Origin: Bacillota bacterium
GTDB taxonomy: Bacteria > Bacillota > Bacilli > Bacillales_A > Planococcaceae
Direction: 5' to 3'
Assembly (NCBI GenBank): GCA_023405135.1
Contig: JAEXYZ010000019.1
Location: 1-61,248 of the forward strand
DNA length: 61,248 nucleotides
The notes under the pieces were generated by a model, which had not been told where the DNA came from, did not search any database, and worked only from the letters and a program-made list of their open reading frames with translations. Shown here piece by piece: positions 17,269 through 26,056 of this stretch. Position 1 is the first letter of the stretch, and every line of letters begins with the position of its first letter. The position numbers and the translations under genes are program-made.

Positions 17269-17534
17269 GGCCTGTGGAGGATGAGAGGTAATAACCTTTA
17301 AAAACACTCTGTGGATTTACCTTTCTCATGAACAATCAATGAAAACATAGTTTTTCTCTCACTGCTCCTTGACAACTGAATACCCCGAAATGCAAGAGAT
17401 ACTTCAAGCAGAATATGCCATGACGATAATTCCGAGCGTATTCCTTGAAAGATAACGAGGTTGTGTCAAACAAGGCAAACCCTCTGGAACAGTAGCGTTT
17501 CGGGTCATTTATAAAAGGCAAGGAGGTGAAATAA
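17269..17534 (+). other. leader region of the primase gene
   Basis: No gene is evident. A -35-like TTGACA lies near 17370. This segment ends with a strong AGGAGG ahead of the primase start. Confidence 0.35.
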
Positions 17535-19859
17535 CTGAAAACAAAATATGATAACTTGCCACAGAAGCTTAAAGATAAGCCACAGTTTTGCTGTTGGAGA
17601 TATGAAGAACGAAGTGGTAGAAAAACCAAAGTTCCCTATAACCCAGTAACAGGAAAAAGGGCAAAACCAAATCAACGTGGTACATTTAAAGATTTTAATT
17701 CGGCGGTAGCTGCTATAAGTGATTATGACGGTATCGGATTTTTGGTGGGTAATGACATATGTGTTATCGACTTAGATGATTGCTTTGATAGCAGCGGTAA
17801 GCTTAAGCCTGTTGCCCAAAATGTTGTAGAGGCTTTTAGTGGTTGCTATATGGAACACAGTCCATCTGGAAAAGGGCTTCATATTTTCTTTAAGGCCACT
17901 GGCTATAACTTTGACAAAACAAAATATTATATCAACAACAGAAAGCTGGGAGTTGAGGTCTATGTGGCTGAAGCAACAAACCGATTTGTTACCATAACAG
18001 GCAATGTGTATGCAAATGGTGATATACCGGAGAAATCGAATGAACTACAGATGATACTAGACAAGTATATGCTGCGTCCTACCCCTGTGAAGCAACTTCT
18101 GGATACAGAAAGTCAATCCTATCTGTCTGACAAGTCTGTTATTGAGAAGGCTTTAAAATCGGCAAACGGAGAAAGGTTCAAAGCATTATGGCAAGGGGAT
18201 ACATCAGGCTATGCTTCTGCCAGTGAAGCTGATTTGGCACTTTGCGGTATGCTGGCATTTTGGTGTGGCAGGGATATTGGACAGATAGACAGACTTTTCC
18301 GGCAGAGCGGCCTAATGCGAGATAAATGGAATAGACTACAGTCCGGCAGCAGTTATGGAATGATAACCATAGAAAAAGCTATCGCAAATGCTACTGAAAT
18401 ATATAAACCAGGTGGCAAGCGTTCATCAGCTACAGAAGATTTTAGTGAATGTTCTCTTACTGACTTTAAGCCTGAGAGTAACGATCGCTACCCTTGGACG
18501 GATATTGGGGCAAGCAGGCTGTTTGCTGATTATTATAAATCTTTTGCCCGCTTTGTTCCCGAAAGGAAGATGTGGTTTTGCTATGAGAATGGCATTTGGA
18601 TTCCTGATGTCGGTAATCTAAAAGTAATGGAAATGTGTAAATCATTGGCTAACCAACTGCTAACCTATGCTTTAACTATTCAGGATGAACATCAAAGAAA
18701 GGCATACATTGACTATTGCCGAAAGTGGCAGTCAAGAAGATACAGGGAAACGGTGCTTAAGGATGCACAGAGCGTATATCCCATATCAATGGCTGAATTT
18801 GACCAAGACCCGCTTATGCTCAATTGTGCCAATGGAACCTTGTTTTTAATGTCTATGGATTTTCGTCCCCACAACAACGAGGACAGACTTACAAAGATAT
18901 CTGGTGTTAAGTATGATCCAGAAGCAAAAAGCGAGCGATGGAATAGATTCATTCATGAGATTATGAGCGGAGATGAGGAAAAGGCAAAATTCCTTCAAAA
19001 AGCCTTTGGCTACAGTATCAGCGGAGACACTCGGTATGAATGCCTGTTTGTTCTCTATGGTGCTACAACTCGAAATGGTAAAGGTACGCTATGTGAGAGC
19101 GTTCTTAAGGTATTAGGCAGTTATGGCTGTACCGCAAGGCCAGAGACTATCAGTCTGAAAAAGAACAATAACAGTTCAAGTCCAAGTGAAGATATTGCCC
19201 GGCTTGCAGGAGTACGCTTTGTGAATATCTCCGAACCTAGCAGAGGACTTGTCCTAAATGCTGCACAGGTAAAAAGCATGACGGGTGGTGACACCATCAA
19301 CGCAAGGTTTCTACATGAGAATTCTTTTGACTTTTCGCCAAAGTTTAAGCTGTATATCAACACCAATTATCTGCCCGTTATTACGGATATGACGCTATTT
19401 TCCAGTGGCAGAGTGGTGATTATCCCTTTTGAACGACACTTCGATGAAAGCGAGCAGGATAAAAACTTAAAACGTGAATTCGCCAAAGCGAAGAATCAGA
19501 GTGCTATCCTCAACTGGCTAATTGAAGGCTACCAGCTGTTAAAGAAGGAGGGCTTGACTTTACCTGATTCCGTTAAGACAGCAACGGAGGCTTATAAGCG
19601 TGACAGCGATAAAATAGCATTATTTTTCGAGGATGCCTTGGAGGAAAGCCCTAACAGTGAGGTGCGGACATCCGAAGTGTATTCCCGGTATCAGCGTTGG
19701 TGCAGTGCCAATGGATGTTATTCGGAGAATGCAAGAAACTTCAAACAAGCATTAACAGCTATCGCCCGTGTAGAACGGAAACGACCACGTTCTGGTGGTG
19801 GAATGACCACAATGCTTATCGGATATAAGCTGACAGAAGAAGAATTTCTTCTTATTTAA
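17535..19859 (+). CDS. P4-type phage/plasmid primase-helicase
   Basis: This protein of about 774 residues has an N-terminal primase-polymerase region (GIGFLVGNDICVIDLDDCFD with catalytic acids, and EVYVAEATNRFVTITG) and a C-terminal D5/P4-type superfamily 3 helicase with Walker A GATTRNGKGT near residue 510. Such proteins start replication of satellites and plasmids by melting the origin and priming. AGGAGG lies eight bases before an in-frame CTG, whereas the first TTG is 29 bases away, so CTG is the best start. It would let the element replicate when excised. Confidence 0.88.
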   Translation: MKTKYDNLPQKLKDKPQFCCWRYEERSGRKTKVPYNPVTGKRAKPNQRGTFKDFNSAVAAISDYDGIGFLVGNDICVIDLDDCFDSSGKLKPVAQNVVEAFSGCYMEHSPSGKGLHIFFKATGYNFDKTKYYINNRKLGVEVYVAEATNRFVTITGNVYANGDIPEKSNELQMILDKYMLRPTPVKQLLDTESQSYLSDKSVIEKALKSANGERFKALWQGDTSGYASASEADLALCGMLAFWCGRDIGQIDRLFRQSGLMRDKWNRLQSGSSYGMITIEKAIANATEIYKPGGKRSSATEDFSECSLTDFKPESNDRYPWTDIGASRLFADYYKSFARFVPERKMWFCYENGIWIPDVGNLKVMEMCKSLANQLLTYALTIQDEHQRKAYIDYCRKWQSRRYRETVLKDAQSVYPISMAEFDQDPLMLNCANGTLFLMSMDFRPHNNEDRLTKISGVKYDPEAKSERWNRFIHEIMSGDEEKAKFLQKAFGYSISGDTRYECLFVLYGATTRNGKGTLCESVLKVLGSYGCTARPETISLKKNNNSSSPSEDIARLAGVRFVNISEPSRGLVLNAAQVKSMTGGDTINARFLHENSFDFSPKFKLYINTNYLPVITDMTLFSSGRVVIIPFERHFDESEQDKNLKREFAKAKNQSAILNWLIEGYQLLKKEGLTLPDSVKTATEAYKRDSDKIALFFEDALEESPNSEVRTSEVYSRYQRWCSANGCYSENARNFKQALTAIARVERKRPRSGGGMTTMLIGYKLTEEEFLLI

Positions 19860-19874
19860 ACACAGTGTAGCAGC

Positions 19875-19954
19875 TTGTAGCAAGAAAAATAGGTTATATA
19901 AAAAATCACTCTCGTATAGAGAGTTTAGTTTTTACCTGCTACATCTTGCTACAA
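19875..19954. repeat. inverted repeat between primase and capsid genes
   Basis: TTGTAGCAAG pairs perfectly with CTTGCTACAA, enclosing a smaller hairpin ACTCTC/GAGAGT with a short T-rich tail. Further GTAGCA copies surround it. It may be a terminator, or an origin-like site for the primase encoded just upstream. No gene was seen up to the capsid start. Confidence 0.45.
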
Positions 19955-20132
19955 AGCTTAAAACCACTGAAAACACTGGATACAACTCCATGTGTTAATA
20001 CCTACCCCTAGGGGAGGTTAAATCTCCACACCTTTTCATCTGGATAACGTGCGTGGGGCAACGCGTAAAAAAACGCGGTTTCAAACAGGGTATATACCCC
20101 ACAATCAATTTAAATTTAGGAGGTAAACGATT

Positions 20133-21032
20133 ATGGCAACTTCAACAACTTATAATAGAGCGTTTTGGAATGTTATGAAAGGAAAAGAAGAAAATAATCA
20201 AAATCTAAGCGAGGGCTTTGATAATGCAGGAGCCTATGTCGCACCAGATGAGTTCCGAGAAGGCTTTAACACTGCTTTGGCAAAGGAGAATATATTCCGC
20301 AGATTTGTTACTGTTATCAATCTATCTTCTGCAGAAGGTAAAATTCAAGCAGTATCCTCAACGGGTACAGCAGATTGGGTTGAAGACGGAGATCCAATCC
20401 CCGAAAGTGCCGATACATTTACACAGTTTCTGGTGAAATCATACAAGCTGGCATCTCTTGTCAAGCTAAACCGCTCATTCGTCACTGATATGAACTTTAA
20501 TCTTGAAAAATATCTGATGGGTGATTTTGCGAAGCGTTTTGGCAGGGCTGAGGAAAATGCATTGTTTAATGGAAATGGCACAACTCAGCCAACAGGTATC
20601 CTTACGGCAGACGCAGATGTAACTACAGCAGATAGTGCTACCATCTCTTTTGACGAGATTATTTCACTGTATTTTTCATTAAAAGATGAATACCGCAATA
20701 ACGCTGTGTTTATCATGCACGATAATACAGCTATGCTTCTTAGAACCCTTAAGGATACAAGCGGCAGTTATCTGTGGAATCCTTCAGATAACACCATCTT
20801 CGGAAAGCCTGTAGTTACCTCTCCATATATGCCTACAGTATTAGCAGGAGCAAAAAGCATTGTATTTGGAGATTTATCATACTACTGGCTGATTGAGCGT
20901 CAGCCAATAACAATAAAAAAATTAAGTGAATTATATGCATTGCAGGGGCAAATTGGATTTTCTGCTTACGAGAGATTGGATGGCAAGCTAATTCAACCGA
21001 ATGCTCTAAAAATATTACAAATAAAAGCTTAA
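20133..21032 (+). CDS. HK97-fold major capsid protein, lone copy
   Basis: This 299-residue protein matches the mature part of HK97-type capsids: an N-arm, the E-loop region (VSSTGTADWVEDGDPIPESA), the spine and P-domain (FGRAEENALFNGNGTTQPTGIL) and the A-domain with the SYLWNPSDNTIFGKPVVTSPYMP stretch split over two strands. The usual N-terminal delta domain of about 100 residues, removed by the prohead protease in HK97, is absent. It has a strong AGGAGG site and an intact frame, yet no protease, portal or terminase lies beside it. It is unrelated in sequence to the prophage's own capsid protein. Confidence 0.88.
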   Translation: MATSTTYNRAFWNVMKGKEENNQNLSEGFDNAGAYVAPDEFREGFNTALAKENIFRRFVTVINLSSAEGKIQAVSSTGTADWVEDGDPIPESADTFTQFLVKSYKLASLVKLNRSFVTDMNFNLEKYLMGDFAKRFGRAEENALFNGNGTTQPTGILTADADVTTADSATISFDEIISLYFSLKDEYRNNAVFIMHDNTAMLLRTLKDTSGSYLWNPSDNTIFGKPVVTSPYMPTVLAGAKSIVFGDLSYYWLIERQPITIKKLSELYALQGQIGFSAYERLDGKLIQPNALKILQIKA

Positions 21033-21043
21033 ATAATGGATTA

Positions 21044-21073
21044 GGCACTGAGTAATCAATTCTGCTCAGTGCC
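21044..21073 (+). repeat. perfect 9-bp hairpin after the capsid gene
   Basis: GGCACTGAG pairs with CTCAGTGCC around a 12-base loop. There is no T-run, so it is not a standard terminator. It may protect or process the mRNA ahead of tnpW. Confidence 0.55.
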
Positions 21074-21107
21074 AGTTCCTTCAAAACATCGGACAGGAGG
21101 TCACGAT

Positions 21108-21311
21108 ATGGAAAATCAAAGTAACAGCCGCACAACCAAATCCGATATCGGAGGTACAGTCTATGTGGTGGAATCACGAGTAAGTGATTCAGCAAAGGAA
21201 AGTGCATATTCCAAGCTGAAACGACTGATTACAGTCAACGCAAAAAACCTTTCAAAGTTATCAGATAGTTCAAGTAAACCCACGGAAATCAACTCGACTT
21301 CTTCAAGGTAG
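21108..21311 (+). CDS. tnpW: TnpW-like transposon-encoded protein
   Basis: This 67-residue protein shows the TnpW pattern GGTVYVVESRVSDSAKESAYSKLKRLI, found in small proteins encoded next to TnpX recombinases of Tn4451-type elements. The ATG lies behind AGGAGG. Its job is unknown; position suggests a helper of recombination or its control. The recombinase gene follows about 60 bases later. Confidence 0.75.
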   Translation: MENQSNSRTTKSDIGGTVYVVESRVSDSAKESAYSKLKRLITVNAKNLSKLSDSSSKPTEINSTSSR

Positions 21312-21368
21312 TACGGTAATATACATAGTGCTAAACCGCTTGAAGACTGTCGGAAATGGAGGAGAAAA

Positions 21369-23021
21369 ATGAATAGACAGTCAACATTTAGCACTATACG
21401 TAAATCAACATTAGCATTTGAAGAAGCGAAAATTACTGCTTTGTACTGCAGGCTTTCACGTGATGATGAGCTTGCAGGAGACAGTAATAGTATAGTAAAC
21501 CAGAAGACAATTCTAAAAAAGTATGCTGAGGACAACGGTTTTCGCAACATCGAATTTTATGTGGATGATGGGGTCAGCGGTACAACTTTTGATAGACCAG
21601 ACTTTAACCGCATGATTGCTGATGTAGAGTCCGGTAGAATTGGAACGATTATTATCAAGGATATGTCCAGATTCGGCAGGGATTACCTTAAGGTAGGTTA
21701 TTATACCGAGATTATGTTTCCTGAAGCAGATGTACGATTCATTGCTATTAACAACGGTATTGATAGTGCTAACCAAACAGACAGTGACTTTACACCGTTT
21801 CTTAACATTATTAATGAATGGTATGCTAAGGATACTAGCAAGAAAATCCGTGCTGTGTTCAAATCCAAGGGACAGTCCGGTAAGCCACTCTGCACCAATC
21901 CGCCTTACGGTTATATTAAAGACCCTAAAGACAAGTTGCACTGGATTATAGATGAGAAAGCCGCCGAGGTGGTCAGAGATATTTTCCGACTGTGTATGGC
22001 TGGCTTTGGACCCACGCAGATAGCAAAGCAACTTGAAAAGCGATGCATTGATACACCTACGGTTCATCTTCGCAAAATGGGTATTAACACTCCAGCAAGA
22101 CCACCAGAAAACCCATATGCTTGGTCGGCTCGTACCGTAGCAGATATTTTGGCTAAAATGGAATATCTAGGTCACACGGTGAATTTCAAGACTTCTAAAA
22201 AGTCCTACAAGAGCAAAGTCAAGATATTGAACAATCCAGAAGAATGGCTGGTTTTCAAAAATACCCATGAAGCAATTATTGATAAGGGTACTTGGGAAAC
22301 AGTGCAGAAAATCAGAGATGGCAAGCGAAGACCATCACGATTAGGTGAAATGGGAATGCTCTCTGGTATGATGTTTTGTGCCGACTGTGGAGCAAAGCTG
22401 TATCAGGTTAGAGGCAAGGGATGGACACACGATAAGGAATATTTCGTTTGTGCGACTTACCGCAAGAAAAAGGGTATGTGCAGTTCACATCAGATACGCA
22501 ATGTTGTAGTGGAACAGCTTTTGTTAGAAGACTTAAGACGTGTAACCTCCTTTGCCAAAGACCATGAACAGGAATTCATCCGTATAGTTATGAATAATTC
22601 TGAAAAGGAACTTGCCAAAGAACTCCGCCAAAGTCAAAAGGAGTACGAACAAGCACAGACTCGCATTGCTGACATAGACAAAATCATTCGAAAGCTATAT
22701 GAGGACAATGTGATGGGCAAAATTCCCGAAGAGCGTTTTTACAAGATGTCGGCTGAATATGAAGCCGAGCAGAAGGCTCTGGAAGAAAGGATAATCAAAT
22801 TAAAGCATACCATTGATACAGCAAATGAACAGTCCCTCAATACCGACCGATTTTTGGCACTGGTTAAAAAGTACACAGAAATTACAGAATTGGATGCAGA
22901 GATTATCCGAGAGTTCATTGACAAAATTATAGTATTTAAGGCTGAAAAGGTAGATGGCCGCAGAACCCAGCGGATTCAAATTTTCTATAACTGCATTGGC
23001 GCTATCGACTTACCAAACTAA
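21369..23021 (+). CDS. tnpX: large serine recombinase (TnpX-like)
   Basis: The 550-residue protein has an N-terminal resolvase/invertase domain with the catalytic Ser30 in YCRLSRDDELAGDSNS and the IIIKDMSRFGRDYLKVG box. A recombinase domain, a zinc ribbon (CADCGAKLYQ, later CATYRKKKGMCSSH) and a C-terminal DUF4368-like coiled coil follow. TnpX-type enzymes excise and insert their element as a circle at sites with a GA core. The ATG lies behind GGAGG. It is the mobility gene of the primase-capsid element. Confidence 0.93.
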   Translation: MNRQSTFSTIRKSTLAFEEAKITALYCRLSRDDELAGDSNSIVNQKTILKKYAEDNGFRNIEFYVDDGVSGTTFDRPDFNRMIADVESGRIGTIIIKDMSRFGRDYLKVGYYTEIMFPEADVRFIAINNGIDSANQTDSDFTPFLNIINEWYAKDTSKKIRAVFKSKGQSGKPLCTNPPYGYIKDPKDKLHWIIDEKAAEVVRDIFRLCMAGFGPTQIAKQLEKRCIDTPTVHLRKMGINTPARPPENPYAWSARTVADILAKMEYLGHTVNFKTSKKSYKSKVKILNNPEEWLVFKNTHEAIIDKGTWETVQKIRDGKRRPSRLGEMGMLSGMMFCADCGAKLYQVRGKGWTHDKEYFVCATYRKKKGMCSSHQIRNVVVEQLLLEDLRRVTSFAKDHEQEFIRIVMNNSEKELAKELRQSQKEYEQAQTRIADIDKIIRKLYEDNVMGKIPEERFYKMSAEYEAEQKALEERIIKLKHTIDTANEQSLNTDRFLALVKKYTEITELDAEIIREFIDKIIVFKAEKVDGRRTQRIQIFYNCIGAIDLPN

Positions 23022-23030
23022 ACGAAAAAA

Positions 23031-23067
23031 CGGCATAGCCGCAAATCTACGACTATGCCGAATTTTT
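23031..23067 (+). terminator. recombinase terminator
   Basis: CGGCATAG pairs with CTATGCCG, with an inner CG/CG pairing, followed by AATTTTT. Confidence 0.8.
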
Positions 23068-23181
23068 CAGGAATTATAAATCCCTATCTGACCGCTCCTA
23101 AGGGCGTCTTTTCTTGTACGAGCTGTTAAAGAAAAATGACATTGTACCAATGGTTGAACTGGATTATAAGGAGGTTAATTA

Positions 23182-23248
23182 ATGAATACAAAGAAAGTCA
23201 AAGTTGAAATAACAGGACCTGGAGGGGGAATTACAGTTACCCCTGGTG
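23182..23248 (+). pseudogene. gene start cut off by the IS3 copy
   Basis: An ATG behind AAGGAGG opens a frame (MNTKKVKVEITGPGGGIT) that runs straight into the IS. Just before it another frame ends (LKKNDIVPMVELDYKEVN), overlapping the ribosome site. The two look like neighbours in an operon whose upstream part was displaced by the recombinase element and whose downstream part was lost to the IS. No family is recognised. Confidence 0.5.
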
Positions 23249-24067
23249 TTACGCTGCTTCGCGACACATTTTTTCATACTCATCTGGCGTGACATAACCG
23301 ATGCTGCCATGAATTCGTTTGCGATTATACCAACCTTCTATGTACTGAAATAGGGCGATTCTCGCAGTCTCAAAGCTTTCATATTGAGTTTGATAGACTT
23401 CTTCTTTTTTCAGTGTGGCGTAAAAGGATTCGATACACGCGTTGTCATAAGGGCATCCTTTCCGACTGAATGATGGAATCATTTCATACTTCTTTAATCG
23501 TTCTTGAAATGCCTCGCTTGTATATTGCGTTCCTAGATCCGTATGAACAATAAGTCCAGGTCCAGGTTTTTGAGCGTTTACAGCGTTCTCCAATGCTTCC
23601 AGAACGAGTTCAGTTGTCATCGTACGAGAGAATTTATAACCAATTACTTTTTTCGTATGCAAATCTAGTACGGATGCTAGATAGCACCAGCCATGACGGA
23701 GCGTATGAATATAGGTGATATCGGCGACCCATTTTTCATTAATAGACGTTGTTGTAAAATCTTGTTCGAGTACGTTTTCACGTTCTTCTACTGGTGATTG
23801 TGATGGCGTTGGACGATATTTTTTTGTGATGTTTGATCGAATGCCTGCTTCTTTCATAAGACGTTGAACCCGTTTAATACTGCATGAATATCCTTCTTTC
23901 TGAAGTAGTTTATGGATTTTAGGTGCGCCATAACGTCCCTTACTTTCTTTGTGGATGGCTTGAATCCGTTCAAGTAGGGCTTCATTGGCGACATGATAGC
24001 TATTGGGTTTCTTATGAAATGAATCGTAGTACGTACTTCTTGGCATCTTTAACACACGACACATCAC
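23249..24067 (-). CDS. IS3-family transposase, DDE part (OrfB)
   Basis: The 272-residue frame contains an HTH_21 segment, the rve integrase core and the DDE residues: Asp in EKWVADITYIHT, Asp in IVHTDLGTQYTS and Glu in DNACIESFYATLKKEEV. In this family OrfB is made as a fusion with OrfA by -1 slippage; the A6G slippery run CTAAAAAAGG lies in the overlap. OrfA carries a nonsense codon here, so fusion transposase is unlikely. Confidence 0.92.
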   Translation of the reverse strand: MMCRVLKMPRSTYYDSFHKKPNSYHVANEALLERIQAIHKESKGRYGAPKIHKLLQKEGYSCSIKRVQRLMKEAGIRSNITKKYRPTPSQSPVEERENVLEQDFTTTSINEKWVADITYIHTLRHGWCYLASVLDLHTKKVIGYKFSRTMTTELVLEALENAVNAQKPGPGLIVHTDLGTQYTSEAFQERLKKYEMIPSFSRKGCPYDNACIESFYATLKKEEVYQTQYESFETARIALFQYIEGWYNRKRIHGSIGYVTPDEYEKMCREAA

Positions 24068-24123
24068 TTGGACTGGATGATGTTCGCTTTCACTTTCAAT
24101 ATAGTCAATCAGTTCCTGCTCAT

Positions 24124-24384
24124 CTATTTTCTCGCGAATATGGTCATAGCCTTTTTTAGGATTTCAAGCTCCTGCTTTAAACGAAGATTTTCCTTTTGGA
24201 TCGCTTCCACATCAGACACAGTTAACTCCTGTGTTCCTTCGATTGGAGAGTGTTGCTTGATTCATTTGTAAATCGTTACTTCTGACACACCATATTCACT
24301 AGAGAGTTGACTGACCGACGTACCTGAGCGATAAAGCTCAACGACTGTTGCTTTAAATTCTTGGTTATAACGTTTTTGACTCAT
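24124..24384 (-). pseudogene. IS3 OrfA with nonsense codon
   Basis: The frame MSQKRYNQEFKATVVELYRS continues through an HTH to EVTIYK, where TGA stands in place of the usual Trp codon, then resumes IKQHSPIEG and ends in a leucine zipper. The stop falls at the end of the HTH, so the IS copy should be inactive. Confidence 0.8.
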
Positions 24385-24514
24385 AATTCGGACACGACCT
24401 TTCGTTAGTTCAATTTTAATGACTTAACCAAGTTGTGTCCATGTATCTATACTACATTCAAGTTGTATATTAAGGAGTCAGCTTTTTGTAATTTTAAAGA
24501 AATCATGAACAAAA

Positions 24515-24552
24515 CAAAAAGCTGTCTCTATAGAAGAAAAGGACAGCTTTTC
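24515..24552. terminator. hairpin with flanking A and T tracts
   Basis: AAAAGCTGTC pairs with GACAGCTTTT. A-tract before and T-tract after allow termination in both directions. Confidence 0.65.
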
Positions 24553-24564
24553 AAAATTCATATA

Positions 24565-24634
24565 CCAATCAAACCACAAACCAAATCAAACCGTCTAACC
24601 AAATCAAACCGTCTAACCAAATCAAACCACTAAA
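24565..24634. repeat. four 18-bp tandem repeats (iteron-like)
   Basis: Two identical copies of CCAAATCAAACCGTCTAA (24581, 24599) are flanked by degenerate copies at 24565 and 24617 that keep ATCAAACC. The spacing and the initiator-like gene 240 bases downstream suggest binding sites for a replication protein. A CRISPR is excluded because there are no spacers. Confidence 0.6.
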
Positions 24635-24871
24635 CCTATCCTAACCACAAATCAAAAGGATTGGATAAAGAAGATGGATTTGAGAAAGAACCACTTCTTA
24701 ATTAGATTATATGCAAAAAAAAAGGAAAATGCACGTGAAATATATATTAATTAGTAATTATAATTAGTAACTATAATAATAAAAGTACGAACTTTTTTGA
24801 AATTTCCGGTTAACAAAAAAGTTGTATTTTTAAAATTTAATGGTAAAATTGAGGTAAGTGAGGCGATTTTA

Positions 24872-25279
24872 ATGAAAAAACACTTCCCTGGTAAAGAAGT
24901 TTATGAGAAAGAAATGGAACATTTAAGACAGCAGCATAGGGAATGGAAAGGTAATATGAAAGCTAAAGGCGCTCCATTTTTTATGCTGTATAAAGTTTTT
25001 CAAGATGAACATTTATCTGATATTTCTGGAGGTGCTTTAAAACTCTATATTTATCTAGGTTTTCAGGCTAATAACTTTACTGGAGAATCGTGGCATAGTG
25101 TTGAAACCATTTCGACGTATTTTGGTAACGATACTAGAACTGTACAAAAGTGGTTCCAAGAATTGGAGGAAAGAAATTTGGTAAAAAGAATACAAAGGGG
25201 ATATAAATGGACAGCCAACACATTTATGATTCCTTACGGTGAGGAGATTGAAGTGAATGACCCAGCACAAAAAGAATAA
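24872..25279 (+). CDS. helix-turn-helix protein, possible replication initiator
   Basis: This protein of about 135 residues has a winged-helix segment (SGGALKLYIYLGF, then WHSVETISTYFGNDTRTVQKW) resembling the HTH_36/replication-initiator group. I use the ATG behind GTGAGG; an upstream in-frame TTG has no ribosome site. Iteron-like repeats lie upstream, and it overlaps the NYN gene by 23 bases. It may be the replication initiator of the prophage or of a lost plasmid-like element. Family membership is not certain. Confidence 0.55.
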   Translation: MKKHFPGKEVYEKEMEHLRQQHREWKGNMKAKGAPFFMLYKVFQDEHLSDISGGALKLYIYLGFQANNFTGESWHSVETISTYFGNDTRTVQKWFQELEERNLVKRIQRGYKWTANTFMIPYGEEIEVNDPAQKE

Positions 25280-26054
25280 TTGTTTTGTATTAGTAGATTA
25301 TGAAAACATAGCTATACCATTAAATAAGCAAGGTAAAAGATTAGATTTAAGCAAGGATTTATTTACTGAGCTTGGAGATGAGGTAGCAGAAAAAAGCACT
25401 GTATATGTAATATATACATATGAAAAATTTATTAGTGACACAAAATTTTTTTTAGAAAACAGATATACAACAATACCGGTATCTGGTAGGAAAAACTCTG
25501 CTGATATAACTTTAGTGGTTGAAGCTCTAGGGCTAGCTTATGAAAACAAAGACAGTGATCCATATTTTATTTTCTTTTTAGGAGATGCTGATTACATTCC
25601 TCTACTAAAGAAAATAGATTCGTTAAAAATTAATTACTCTGTATACTGTATTAAATCAAGTTTAGGTCAAGATTTAAAGAAACACTGTGAGGAATCGCAA
25701 TATGCAAACATTTGCATATTTGATGAGAAATACCCAGAAAAAATAAAGTTAATTACCAAAATGAAAAACGATCATTTAATTGCTTTGCAACAATTACAGA
25801 TTGCTGAAGGTAAAGCGAGAGGGTACGTAAGTTTTAAGATGTTCAAAGGTTTTTTAATGAGCGCAAAACGTGAGTTTGGGAGACAACTTACAGAGCAAGA
25901 AGCTAGTGCGTTAATTGATGAAATCGTGGAGATAGGGTACGTAAACCGGGAAAATAGACAGTTAGATGCCCGTAGAACCGGTGGGGCTTTCACTTTGAAT
26001 ACATCAGACGTTGCTGTTTCTGAAAATTTAGGATTACAGGCTTTAATGGTTTGA
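25257..26054 (+). CDS. NYN-domain (PIN-like) nuclease with C-terminal winged helix
   Basis: The 265-residue protein begins with the NYN core CFVLVDYENIAIPL. Further acids follow in SGRKNSADITLVVEALGLAYEN and YFIFFLGDADYIPLLKK, the expected metal-binding set. The last 80 residues (RGYVSFKMFKGFLMSAKREFG) look like an OST-HTH/LOTUS-type winged helix for RNA binding. NYN proteins cut RNA. Coupling to the HTH gene upstream suggests a two-gene module for replication control or defence. The role is inferred. Confidence 0.75.
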   Translation: MTQHKKNNCFVLVDYENIAIPLNKQGKRLDLSKDLFTELGDEVAEKSTVYVIYTYEKFISDTKFFLENRYTTIPVSGRKNSADITLVVEALGLAYENKDSDPYFIFFLGDADYIPLLKKIDSLKINYSVYCIKSSLGQDLKKHCEESQYANICIFDEKYPEKIKLITKMKNDHLIALQQLQIAEGKARGYVSFKMFKGFLMSAKREFGRQLTEQEASALIDEIVEIGYVNRENRQLDARRTGGAFTLNTSDVAVSENLGLQALMV

Positions 26055-26056
26055 GT

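Larger units (their letters stand above)
16900..23180 (+). mobile_element. Tn4451/TnpX-type element with primase and lone capsid gene
   Basis: Four genes on one strand, P4-type primase-helicase, HK97-fold capsid, TnpW and a large serine recombinase, form a block between the restriction-modification operon and an IS3 copy. The proteins look clostridial in style and the DNA is visibly less AT-rich than its flanks. No terminase, portal or tail genes are present, so on its own it could not make a phage. Both boundaries are approximate. Confidence 0.7.
23249..24441 (-). mobile_element. IS3-family (IS150 group) insertion sequence
   Basis: The element starts on the minus strand at the terminal sequence TGGACACAACTTGGTTAAG (right edge 24441) and contains orfA and orfB. 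No matching GTGTCCA end was found after orfB, and foreign sequence follows within a few bases of its stop, so the 3' end may be truncated. Confidence 0.8.
24442..24871. other. non-coding region with iteron-like repeats ahead of an initiator-like gene
   Basis: No gene was found. The stretch holds a bidirectional hairpin, four 18-bp repeats and then very AT-rich DNA (TATATATTAATTAG, TAATTATAATTAG). Repeats next to AT-rich DNA and an HTH gene resemble an iteron origin. Confidence 0.45.

Noticed and set aside
21513..22067. Long minus-strand frame of 184 codons opposite the recombinase
   Set aside because: It is the shadow of a well-conserved recombinase gene and has no ribosome site or recognisable protein.
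24565..24634. Tandem 18-bp repeats considered as a CRISPR array
   Set aside because: The copies are contiguous without spacers, and no cas genes are nearby.
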